64,000 nucleotides of DNA from JAJXWB01 sp964634325 (GTDB lineage Bacteria; Pseudomonadota; Alphaproteobacteria; Rhizobiales; Beijerinckiaceae), in contig CAZWJF010000001.1 in NCBI GenBank assembly GCA_964634325.1, forward strand, positions 62,001-126,000. The letters run 5' to 3'. The position numbers and the translations under genes were made by a program. Shown in pieces: positions 47,789 through 55,717 of this stretch. How positions within the stretch are numbered: position 1 is the first letter of the stretch; every line of letters begins with the position of its first letter. Below the pieces are notes generated by a model. That model worked only from the letters and a program-made list of their open reading frames with translations, ran no database searches and was not told the DNA's origin.

Positions 47789-49104
47789 TGGGCGGTTCTG
47801 TGCATCTCCCGCGTATGCGTCCGCTGTCCGCGCGCAAGAGCGCGATGTTGTCCGTGCTGGACGTCGGCACGTCCAAGATCGTTTGCCTGATCGCGCGTCT
47901 CGATCCGATGGAGCAGGGCGCGGCGGCGCGTGGGCGAACCCACGGTTGCCGCATCCTCGGCATCGGCCATCAGCGCTCGCGCGGCATGAAGGCCGGCCAG
48001 GTCGTCGATATGGAAGAGGCCGAAACGGCGATCCGGCTCGCAGTGGACGCGGCGGAGCGCATGGCGGGCGTCCAGGTCGACAACATCATCGTTTGCGCAT
48101 CCGGCGGGCGGCTCGGCTCTCAGCATTTCCAGGCCAAGGTCGCCGTTGGCGACCGGGCGGTCGGCGAGGCCGACATCCACCATGTGCTGGAGGCGACATG
48201 CACGCGCAGCGCGCGCGACGGGCGCGCCGTTCTGCATTCGCTGCCGACGAGCTTCTCGGTCGACGGCGCGGAGAACATTCACGACCCCAAAGGCATGATC
48301 GGCGACGAGCTCTCCGCTCATCTCCACGTCGGAAGTTGCGACGCCGCGGCGGTTCGAAATCTCGGACTGGCGGTCGAACGCTGCCATCTGACGGTCGAAT
48401 CGTTCGTTGCTTCGCCCTATGCGTCGGCGTTGGCCACGCTCGCTGACGACGAAGCGGAGATCGGCGCGACGGTGATCGATTTCGGCGGCGGCACGACTTC
48501 GGTCGCGGTGTTCGCCGGAGGCGCGCTCATGCATCTCGATGCGGTGGCGGTCGGCGGCAATCACGTGACGCTCGACGTCGCGCGCGGCCTGAACGTGCGC
48601 CTCAACGGCGCCGAACGGCTGAAGACGCTCTACGGCAGCGCGATTTCCTCGCCCTCCGACGAGCGCGAGACGGTGGCGATCGAGCATGTCGGCGACGACG
48701 CCGGCCAGACGACGCATCTGCCGCGCTCGCAGCTGGTGCGGATCATCCGGCCGCGCGTGGAAGAGATCGTGGAGCTTGTGCGCGACCGGCTGCGCCAGCA
48801 GGGCAGGCCGCTGCACGCGGGCTCGCGGATTGTGCTCACGGGCGGCGCGAGCCAGCTCACCGGGCTTCCCGAGACGGTGCGGCGGATCATCGGCGGCCAG
48901 GTGCGGGTCGGACGGCCGGTCGGCGTTCAGGGGTTGCCGGAGTCCGGCAAGAGCCCGGCGTTCGCCGGCGCCGTCGGACTGCTGGTCTACCCGCAGGTGG
49001 CCGGGCAGGAGCATTTCGAACCCAGCCGCGAGCGTCTGCCCGCGGCGGTCGGCGCGGACGGTTACTTCGCCCGGGTCGGGCGGTGGCTGAAAGAGAGTTT
49101 TTGA
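47788..49104 (+). CDS. ftsA: Cell division protein FtsA
   Basis: A 438-residue actin-like ATPase that ties FtsZ to the membrane. Phosphate 1 motif SVLDVGTSKIVCLIARL near residue 22, ATVIDFGGGTTSVAVF near 228 (phosphate 2) and IVLTGGASQLTGLPE near 348 (adenosine). The end, GYFARVGRWLKESF, is the amphipathic membrane-targeting helix. A non-conserved head of about 20 residues precedes the fold. ftsZ starts 94 bp later, a gap that may hold an internal promoter. Confidence 0.95.
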   Translation: MGGSVHLPRMRPLSARKSAMLSVLDVGTSKIVCLIARLDPMEQGAAARGRTHGCRILGIGHQRSRGMKAGQVVDMEEAETAIRLAVDAAERMAGVQVDNIIVCASGGRLGSQHFQAKVAVGDRAVGEADIHHVLEATCTRSARDGRAVLHSLPTSFSVDGAENIHDPKGMIGDELSAHLHVGSCDAAAVRNLGLAVERCHLTVESFVASPYASALATLADDEAEIGATVIDFGGGTTSVAVFAGGALMHLDAVAVGGNHVTLDVARGLNVRLNGAERLKTLYGSAISSPSDERETVAIEHVGDDAGQTTHLPRSQLVRIIRPRVEEIVELVRDRLRQQGRPLHAGSRIVLTGGASQLTGLPETVRRIIGGQVRVGRPVGVQGLPESGKSPAFAGAVGLLVYPQVAGQEHFEPSRERLPAAVGADGYFARVGRWLKESF

Positions 49105-49198
49105 GTGATCCCGGATCGGGGGAGGCGCGGCGGCCGAACCCGGACGGAACAGTGAAACCGGGGCGCAGTGTGCAGTCCCCATCAATGAGGCTGAGGCG

Positions 49199-50917
49199 AT
49201 GACGATCAATCTGAAGGGACCCGAGCTGCGCGAGCTCAAGCCCCGTATCATGGTGTGCGGCGTGGGCGGCGGCGGATGCAACGCCGTCAACAACATGATC
49301 GCCTCGGGGCTCTCAGGCGTCGATTTCATCGTCGCCAACACGGACGCTCAGGCGCTGATGTCGTCGAAGGCCGAACGCATCATTCAGATGGGTCTGCAGG
49401 TGACGGAAGGCCTCGGCGCGGGCGCGCAGCCGGAAGTCGGTCGGGCCGCCGCCGAAGAGGCGATCGAGGAAATTCGCGACCATCTCCAGGGCGCGCACAT
49501 GTGCTTCGTCACCGCCGGCATGGGCGGCGGCACGGGCACAGGCGCGGCGCCGGTCATCGCACGGACTGCGCGCGATCTGGGCATCCTCACCGTCGGCGTC
49601 GTCACCAAGCCGTTCCAGTTCGAAGGCGCGCGCCGGATGCGCACTGCCGAAGCGGGGATCGGCGAGCTGATGAAGAGCGTCGATACGCTGATCGTCATCC
49701 CCAACCAGAACCTGTTCCGCATCGCCACCGAGCGCACGACTTTCGCCGACGCCTTCGCGATGGCCGACCAGGTGCTCTATTCGGGCGTCGCCTCGATCAC
49801 CGACCTCATGGTCAAACAAGGTCTGGTCAATCTCGACTTCGCCGACGTCCGCTCGATCATGCGCGAAATGGGCAAGGCGATGATGGGCACCGGCGAAGCT
49901 TCGGGCGACCAGCGCGCGATCCACGCCGCCGAAGCTGCGATCGCCAATCCGCTGCTCGACGAAGTCTCGATGAAGGGCGCGCGCGGCCTGCTGATCTCGA
50001 TCACCGGCGGCGCCGACATGACGTTGTATGAAGTCGACGAAGCGGCCAGCCGCATCCGTCAGGAGGTCGACGAGGACGCCAACATCATTCTGGGCGCGAC
50101 CTTCGACGAGTCGCTCGCCGGCGTGATCCGCGTTTCGGTGGTCGCCACCGGCATCGACAAGCCGGCGCTCGCCGCGGAAATCGACGACGCCCAGGCCAAG
50201 ATCGCCGAAGCCGCCGAGCGCCTGCGGCAGCAGGCCATGGCTCGCGCCGCCGCGACCCCCGCCCCGGCTCCGCAGCGCATGCCCGAACCCGAGCCGGTCG
50301 TCGCCTATCACCACGCCCCTGCGGAGCCCCAGCCCATGCAATGGGCCGCGCCCGCTCCGCAGCCAGCCCCGGCGCCTGTCGCTGCGCCGGCGGCCGTCGA
50401 ACATGTCCATGTCGCGGAAATTGCGCCGCAGCCGGCCTATTATCCGCCGGAGCCCGTCGTCGCCGAGCAGCCGGCCCGTCCGGCCGGTCCCTATGTTCCC
50501 CCGACGCCGGAACAGCCCATGCGCCAGCAGCGCATGCCGCAGATCGAAGACCTGCCGCTGCCTGTCCAAGAGCAGTTGCGCGCCTACCGCGCCGGCGCGC
50601 AGGGCGATTCCGTCTCCGGCGTCGAGCAGCGCCGCCGCACCCTGCTCGAGCGTCTCGCATCCTTCGCGTCCAGCCGCGAGGAATCGACGCGCGGCCATCA
50701 TCAGGAGCCGCAGCTGGGTCCGCGTCCGGCGCCGGTCGCGCCGCCGCAACCCCGCCCGTCCCAACCTTCGACCTCGCATGCGGATTACGCCAAACGGCCG
50801 GCCGCGCCGCCCCAGCGCGCTTCGGGCGTCGATGGCTATGGCCGCGTCGCGCCGAGCCGTCCCGCGGAAGAGGAGCAGCTCGAGATCCCGGCCTTCCTGC
50901 GCCGCCAGTCGAGCTGA
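49199..50917 (+). CDS. ftsZ: Tubulin-like division GTPase FtsZ, long-linker type
   Basis: A 572-residue protein, clearly longer than the roughly 380 residues of enterobacterial FtsZ. GTPase core about 12-320: VCGVGGGGCNAVNNMI (19-34), the tubulin signature GGGTGTGAAP near 108, and the synergy loop NLDFADVRSIM near 209. Residues about 325-555 form a Pro/Ala/Gln-rich disordered linker of more than 200 residues, as in Caulobacter and Hyphomicrobiales. The conserved C-terminal peptide that binds FtsA is LEIPAFLRRQSS. ATG at 49199 gives MTINLKGPELRELKPRI. Followed by a hairpin terminator. Confidence 0.97.
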   Translation: MTINLKGPELRELKPRIMVCGVGGGGCNAVNNMIASGLSGVDFIVANTDAQALMSSKAERIIQMGLQVTEGLGAGAQPEVGRAAAEEAIEEIRDHLQGAHMCFVTAGMGGGTGTGAAPVIARTARDLGILTVGVVTKPFQFEGARRMRTAEAGIGELMKSVDTLIVIPNQNLFRIATERTTFADAFAMADQVLYSGVASITDLMVKQGLVNLDFADVRSIMREMGKAMMGTGEASGDQRAIHAAEAAIANPLLDEVSMKGARGLLISITGGADMTLYEVDEAASRIRQEVDEDANIILGATFDESLAGVIRVSVVATGIDKPALAAEIDDAQAKIAEAAERLRQQAMARAAATPAPAPQRMPEPEPVVAYHHAPAEPQPMQWAAPAPQPAPAPVAAPAAVEHVHVAEIAPQPAYYPPEPVVAEQPARPAGPYVPPTPEQPMRQQRMPQIEDLPLPVQEQLRAYRAGAQGDSVSGVEQRRRTLLERLASFASSREESTRGHHQEPQLGPRPAPVAPPQPRPSQPSTSHADYAKRPAAPPQRASGVDGYGRVAPSRPAEEEQLEIPAFLRRQSS

Positions 50918-50923
50918 AGCGCT

Positions 50924-50963
50924 GCGGCGCCGGGCGGTCGACGTCCGGCGCCGCGCCTTTCCT
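50924..50963 (+). terminator. Hairpin terminator after ftsZ
   Basis: GCGGCGCCGG (50924-50933) pairs with CCGGCGCCGC (50945-50954) around an 11-base loop, followed by GCCTTTCCT. The stem is strong but the T-tract weak, so termination may be partial. Confidence 0.55.
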
Positions 50964-51042
50964 GAGCGTGTATTTCAATATACTGATATCAAATATATTT
51001 CTCCTGGCTGACAGCTTTAACAATCGTTCATAAACCGTGATT

Positions 51043-51061
51043 TGGCGCACTCGGTGCGCCA
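51043..51061. terminator. Second hairpin in the ftsZ-lpxC gap
   Basis: TGGCGCAC (51043-51050), loop TCG, GTGCGCCA (51054-51061), then GTTTAGTTT. It could be a second terminator or a structured leader of lpxC. The gap 50918-51164 also contains an AT-rich block (about 50970-51035) suited to a promoter, but I cannot fix -35/-10 boxes. Confidence 0.4.
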
Positions 51062-51164
51062 GTTTAGTTTCCGGCCACCGTGCGGAACAGGTTTCCGCTC
51101 CCGACCGTCGACGCGCAGCGTATCCGCGCGTTCGTCGAAACAGCCTTGCGGCACGGCAGACTGG

Positions 51165-52160
51165 ATGCGGATGGCCCGTCTCGAGATCGAACGCACTGAA
51201 TCCGGCGCGCATCGGCGTGCGATCGCGTCGGCGCGCCAGAAATCGCTGCGCAGCTCGGTGTCGCTCGACGGTCTCGGGGTTCACTCCGGCAAGCCAGCGC
51301 GGGTGACGATCCATCCGGCCGAGGCGGGCGCGGGCGTCTCATTGATGCGCGGCGACGCGGCCGGCGAGCCGATGGCGCAAGCGCACTGGTCGAACGTCTG
51401 TTCGACGGAATTGTGCACCGGTCTGGCGCTCGACGATCGTCACGCCGTTTCGACGGTCGAGCATGTGCTGGCCGCCCTGCTCGGACTTGGGGTCGACAAC
51501 GCCCTGATCGAGGTGGACGGACCTGAGATTCCCGTCCTGGACGGCTCGTCGGCGGATTTCGTCGCCGCGATCGAGGAGGCGGGGGTGGTCGGCCTCGGCG
51601 CGCCGCGGCGCTTCATCGAAGTCCTGAAGACGGTTCGCGTCGAACGCGGCGGCGCCTTCGCGGAGCTGTCGCCCGCCTCCGGCGGGTTGTCGCTCGACGT
51701 CGAAATTCAGTTCGACCACGCCGCGATCGGCCGGCAGCGCAAGGCGTTGAAGTTGGACGCCGCGACCTTCCGCCGCGAGATCGCGCGCGCGCGCACTTTC
51801 GGCTTCCTCAAGGACATCGAGCGGCTTTGGCGCGGCGGTTTCGCGTTGGGCGCGTCGCTCGAGAATTCAATCGCGCTGGCGGATCAGGGGGTCGTCAATC
51901 CGGAAGGCTTGCGGTTTCCGGACGAATTCGTGCGTCACAAGATGCTCGATGCGGTCGGCGATCTTGCGCTCGCGGGCGCGCCGCTGATCGGAGCGTTCCG
52001 GTCGCGCTGCGGCGGCCACGCGCTCAATCACGCCGTGCTGCAAGCGCTCTTCGCCGATTCCTCGGCCTGGCGTTTCACGCAGGCGCCGCTCCGCCGCGGC
52101 GAGACGCGTCCCGATATCGGCGCTATCGTCCAGCCCGCGCTCGCTCCGGATCGGAGCTGA
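51165..52160 (+). CDS. lpxC: UDP-3-O-acyl-N-acetylglucosamine deacetylase
   Basis: A 331-residue zinc hydrolase, the committed step of lipid A synthesis. Zinc ligands are in HAVSTVEHVLAAL (near residue 88-100) and RHKMLDAVGDLALAG (near 257-271), and the catalytic His in GGHALNHAVL (near 285). HSGKPARVTIHPAEAG near 38 is the usual N-terminal motif. ATG at 51165 is chosen; ATG at 51171 is equally possible. The frame is open upstream without conservation. The ftsZ-lpxC neighbourhood is common in proteobacteria. Confidence 0.95.
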   Translation: MRMARLEIERTESGAHRRAIASARQKSLRSSVSLDGLGVHSGKPARVTIHPAEAGAGVSLMRGDAAGEPMAQAHWSNVCSTELCTGLALDDRHAVSTVEHVLAALLGLGVDNALIEVDGPEIPVLDGSSADFVAAIEEAGVVGLGAPRRFIEVLKTVRVERGGAFAELSPASGGLSLDVEIQFDHAAIGRQRKALKLDAATFRREIARARTFGFLKDIERLWRGGFALGASLENSIALADQGVVNPEGLRFPDEFVRHKMLDAVGDLALAGAPLIGAFRSRCGGHALNHAVLQALFADSSAWRFTQAPLRRGETRPDIGAIVQPALAPDRS

Positions 52161-52389
52161 GCGCCACGCGACTTCAGAACGCCATAATCGCAGGTCATTG
52201 GCTTTGAGGTGAATATTGGCGTTGGGGGCCGAATTGCGCTAAGACGCCCGTGACTTCGTTCGACCTGCGCCGGATCGGTCCGATTCGCACGGGTCGCGTT
52301 TGATTGAGTTACGCCCGGTCGGGCGGGAGTATCGGGGGCGGTCGGCGGCCCTCGGGCTTATTGATGCCACGCCGCCGCGAGAACTGACG

Positions 52390-53286
52390 ATGCAGAGCGT
52401 GTTCCGTTCGATTTTGGCTAGCGTGTCCGGAAGCCGGCGCGTCGCTTTGGCGGCGGCGGCGTCCCTGCCCCTAGCCGGCTGCTCGGCGCTCGACAGCGTC
52501 TCGAATCCCTTCAGCGGAATTTTCGGCGGCGGCGAGAAATACGAGACCAAGATTCTTCCCGACGTTCCGGCCGACAAGATCTACGATCAGGGTCTGGCTC
52601 GCCTGCACAAGCGCGACTACGACGGGGCCGAGAAGAAATTCGGCGATCTCGAGAAGCAATACCCGAATTCCGGCTGGTCGCAGAAGGGTCTGCTGATGCA
52701 GACCTACTCGCAGTATACGGAAGGCAAGTACGACGACGCCGTCGCGACGGCCAACCGCTATATCGGCCTGTACCCGAATTCGAAGGACGCGCCCTACGTC
52801 TATTATCTGGCGGGCATGTCCTACTACAATCAGATCCCGGACGCGGATCGCGATCAGGAGCGCGCCGAGAAATCGGTGGTCGTCTTCAACCAGCTTGTCG
52901 AGAAATTCCCGAAGTCGGAATACGTCACCGACGCCAAGTTCAAGATTCAGGTCGCCAAGGACCAGCTCGCCGCGCGCGAGATGAAGGTCGGCCGCTTCTA
53001 TCTCGAACAGAGCAATTACACCGCCGCGATCAACCGCTTCCGTGAGGTTCTGGGCAAGTACCAGTCGACCCGCCATACGGAAGAGGCGCTCTATCGTCTC
53101 GTGGAAGCCTATCTGCGGCTCGGCATCACCAACGAGGCGCAGACCGCGGCGGCCGTGCTCGGCCACAACTATCCGGACTCGCAATGGTACAAGGACGCCT
53201 ATGCGCGTCTGCGCGAGGGCGGCCTTTCGCCGCAGGAACAGTCGGACTCCTGGATCTCGAAATTGTTCCGCAAGACGGTCGGCTGA
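52390..53286 (+). CDS. bamD: Outer membrane assembly lipoprotein BamD
   Basis: A 298-residue lipoprotein. The signal peptide ends in the lipobox LPLAGC (residues 32-37 or so), giving a lipidated Cys. The rest is made of TPR-like helical repeats: YDQGLARLHKRDYDGAEKKF, QYTEGKYDDAVATANRYIGL and YTAAINRFREVLGKYQST, in the pattern of BamD/ComL/YfiO. It is an essential partner of BamA in folding outer-membrane proteins. ATG at 52390 is picked because the lipobox then lies at a normal distance; the longer frame from 52300 has no signal-like start. The 229 bp before it show no gene. Confidence 0.94.
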   Translation: MQSVFRSILASVSGSRRVALAAAASLPLAGCSALDSVSNPFSGIFGGGEKYETKILPDVPADKIYDQGLARLHKRDYDGAEKKFGDLEKQYPNSGWSQKGLLMQTYSQYTEGKYDDAVATANRYIGLYPNSKDAPYVYYLAGMSYYNQIPDADRDQERAEKSVVVFNQLVEKFPKSEYVTDAKFKIQVAKDQLAAREMKVGRFYLEQSNYTAAINRFREVLGKYQSTRHTEEALYRLVEAYLRLGITNEAQTAAAVLGHNYPDSQWYKDAYARLREGGLSPQEQSDSWISKLFRKTVG

Positions 53287-53308
53287 TTCCGGAAGGCGCG
53301 TCGGACCG

Positions 53309-54979
53309 ATGCTGGTTCAACTCGCCATCCGTGACATCGTCCTGATCGACCGGATCGATTTCGATCCGGATCGAGGCCTCACCGTGCTGACCGGCGAAAC
53401 CGGCGCCGGCAAATCCATCCTTCTGGACGCATTCACGCTGGCGCTTGGCGGGCGCGGCGACGGCGCGCTCGTGCGCGCCGGCCAGACGCAGGGCCAGGTG
53501 ACGGCGGTGTTCGATCTGCCGGCCGATCACCCCGCGCGGCTTGCGGCCGGCGCGCAGGAGATCGACGTCGACGGCGACCTCATCCTGCGCCGCGTTCAGA
53601 TGGCCGACGGCCGCACGCGCGCCTTTGTCAACGACCAGGCGGTGAGCGCGCAAGCGCTGCGCGCCATCGGCCGTGCGATCGTCGAGATTCACGGCCAGCA
53701 CGACGAACGCGCGCTGACCGACGCCGCGACCCATCGCGCGTTGCTCGACGCCTTCGGCGGATTGCAGAAGCAGGCGGAGGACGTGCGCGCCGCGCACCGG
53801 CGCATGCGCGCTGCGGCCGAGGCGCGCGAGGCCGAGGACGCGCGGCTCGTCGCCGCCCGCGCCGAGGCCGATTATCTGACGCACGCCCATGCCGAACTGT
53901 CGAAACTCGCCCCGGAAGCCGGGGAGGAAGAGAAGCTCGCTGCGCATCGCCAGAAAATGATGCAGGCCGAAAAGGTCGCGGCCGATCTGCGTGAGGCCTA
54001 CGAGGCGGTCGGCGGCGAGAATTCGCCGGTCTCGGCCCTGTCGATGTCGTTGCGTCGGCTGGAGCGGCGGCACGGGCAAGCGCCGGAATTGCTCGATCCC
54101 AGCCTCGGCGCGCTCGCCGCCGCGCTCGACAGCGTGGAAGCCGCGCGCGCGACGCTCGAAAGCGCGCTGGAGGAAGCCGCCTACGATCCGCGCGAACTCG
54201 AGCGCACCGAGGAGCGGCTGTTCGCGCTACGTGCGGCCGCGCGCAAGTATCAGAGCGGCGTCGAGGACTTGCCGAAGGTCGCGGCCAAATTCGCCGCCGA
54301 TCTCGAAGCGCTCGCGCAGGGCGAAAGCACGCTCGCGCGATTGACGGCCGAAGCCGAACAGGCGCGCGCCGATTTCGCCGGCAAGGCGGCCGAACTCTCG
54401 AAGGCGCGCAAGGCGACCGCCGCCAGGCTGGACAAGGCCGTGATGTCCGAACTCGCGCCGCTGAAACTCGAACGCGCCGCCTTCACGACGCGCGTCGACA
54501 GCGATCCCGACAATGCGACCGCCGACGGGATCGATCGCGTCGAATTCTGGGTGCAGACCAATCCGGGCGCGCGCCCCGGGCCGCTGATGAAAGTGGCGTC
54601 GGGCGGCGAGTTGTCGCGCTTCATGCTGGCGCTGAAAGTCACGCTCGCCGACAAGGGGTCCGCGCCGACGCTGGTGTTCGATGAAATCGACACGGGCGTT
54701 GGCGGCGCGGTGGCCGACGCCATCGGCCAGCGGCTGGCGCGGCTCGCATCGCGCGTGCAGGTGCTGGCGGTGACGCACGCTCCGCAGGTCGCCGCGCGTG
54801 CAGGCAAGCATTTCCGCATCGCCAAGGATGCGATGGACAAGGGCAAGCGGGTCGCCACCTCGGTCGCCGCGCTGGATGAAGCCGCGCGCCGCGAGGAGAT
54901 CGCGCGCATGCTGTCGGGCGCCTCGATCACCGAGGAAGCGCGCGCGGCGGCGGCGCGGCTGCTGGAAGGGGCGGGGTAG
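53309..54979 (+). CDS. recN: DNA repair protein RecN
   Basis: A 556-residue SMC-like ATPase for double-strand break repair. The N-terminal head begins MLVQLAIRDIVLIDRIDFDP with Walker A LTGETGAGKSILLDA (residues 28-42) and the IVEIHGQHDERAL motif near 128. Two coiled-coil arms rich in Ala, Glu and Arg cover about 150-390. The C-terminal head has the ABC signature SGGELSRFMLALK near 431 and Walker B TLVFDEIDTGVGG near 454. It starts 22 bp after bamD and may be in the same transcript. Confidence 0.95.
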   Translation: MLVQLAIRDIVLIDRIDFDPDRGLTVLTGETGAGKSILLDAFTLALGGRGDGALVRAGQTQGQVTAVFDLPADHPARLAAGAQEIDVDGDLILRRVQMADGRTRAFVNDQAVSAQALRAIGRAIVEIHGQHDERALTDAATHRALLDAFGGLQKQAEDVRAAHRRMRAAAEAREAEDARLVAARAEADYLTHAHAELSKLAPEAGEEEKLAAHRQKMMQAEKVAADLREAYEAVGGENSPVSALSMSLRRLERRHGQAPELLDPSLGALAAALDSVEAARATLESALEEAAYDPRELERTEERLFALRAAARKYQSGVEDLPKVAAKFAADLEALAQGESTLARLTAEAEQARADFAGKAAELSKARKATAARLDKAVMSELAPLKLERAAFTTRVDSDPDNATADGIDRVEFWVQTNPGARPGPLMKVASGGELSRFMLALKVTLADKGSAPTLVFDEIDTGVGGAVADAIGQRLARLASRVQVLAVTHAPQVAARAGKHFRIAKDAMDKGKRVATSVAALDEAARREEIARMLSGASITEEARAAAARLLEGAG

Positions 54980-55000
54980 CGCGCTCCAAGAGTTCCGCAC

Positions 55001-55591
55001 TCACGCTGGCCGACGCGCCAGCGCGTTGAGCGCCGCCTCCGCGCCGCGGGAGTCGCGAATGGAATCGAGCGTGAAGCGGGCCTGGATCAACTCGCCTTCC
55101 GAATCCGTCGCGGTCGAGCGCGACACTTCGACGTCGCCAAACCCGTTCGGCTGGTCCTTGCGCGCGACCTCGAAAATCTGCCGCGCCTCGATGCTTTCCA
55201 CCGACTTGCTTCGACCGCTCTCGATCTTGAGCAGACGCTGGTCGGTGACGACATAAAGCGTGTTGCGGCGTTTGCGGATCGCGAGCCAGGGACTCGCAAG
55301 CACGCCGAACCCGACGACCACAAACGGCGCGCCGAACAGGGCGAAAGCGAGCGCGAGCCATCGCGGCGTGCGCGAGACGTTGTCGCCGATCCAGGCGTCC
55401 CAGGCGAAGGCGACTGCGAGCCATTCCCACAGTATGGACATTCCCGTCCAGAACAGGCCGAAAACGATGAGAAACGCGAGGGGCAGGAGCGGGGCGGGGC
55501 CCTCGGGCGCGCCGGCCCAGCGCACGATTTCGCCGCGCCGCAATTCCCCGCGCGCAGCGCTCGACAATCCGCTGACGATAGTTTGCGTCAT
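55001..55591 (-). CDS. Membrane protein with bacterial PH-like domain
   Basis: A 196-residue protein. Start ATG at 55591 (MTQTIVSGLSSAARGEL); the frame continues to 55624. Two membrane spans (LLPLAFLIVFGLFWTGMSILW and WLALAFALFGAPFVVVGFGVLA, each given here as approximate) precede a C-terminal beta-rich part with NTLYVVTDQRLLKIESG and FEVARKDQPNGFGDVEVSR, the usual opening of YdbS/YdbT-like PH domains. Function is unknown. It lies convergent to recN (21-bp gap) and divergent from ligA. Confidence 0.68.
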   Translation of the reverse strand: MTQTIVSGLSSAARGELRRGEIVRWAGAPEGPAPLLPLAFLIVFGLFWTGMSILWEWLAVAFAWDAWIGDNVSRTPRWLALAFALFGAPFVVVGFGVLASPWLAIRKRRNTLYVVTDQRLLKIESGRSKSVESIEARQIFEVARKDQPNGFGDVEVSRSTATDSEGELIQARFTLDSIRDSRGAEAALNALARRPA

Positions 55592-55717
55592 GCTGCGTCG
55601 AGCTAGCGGGCGCGGCGCGGACAAGTCAAGACGCCGCTCCGGAATTTCCCGCGTCAGCGCTAACGATCAGTTGCCGCGCGGCTTCTCCGGCCTCGCCATC
55701 CGCGCTACATCTGGCGC

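Noticed and set aside
47719..49341. Antisense frame over ftsA and the ftsZ start
   Set aside because: Crosses the ftsA/ftsZ boundary and lacks any domain signature.
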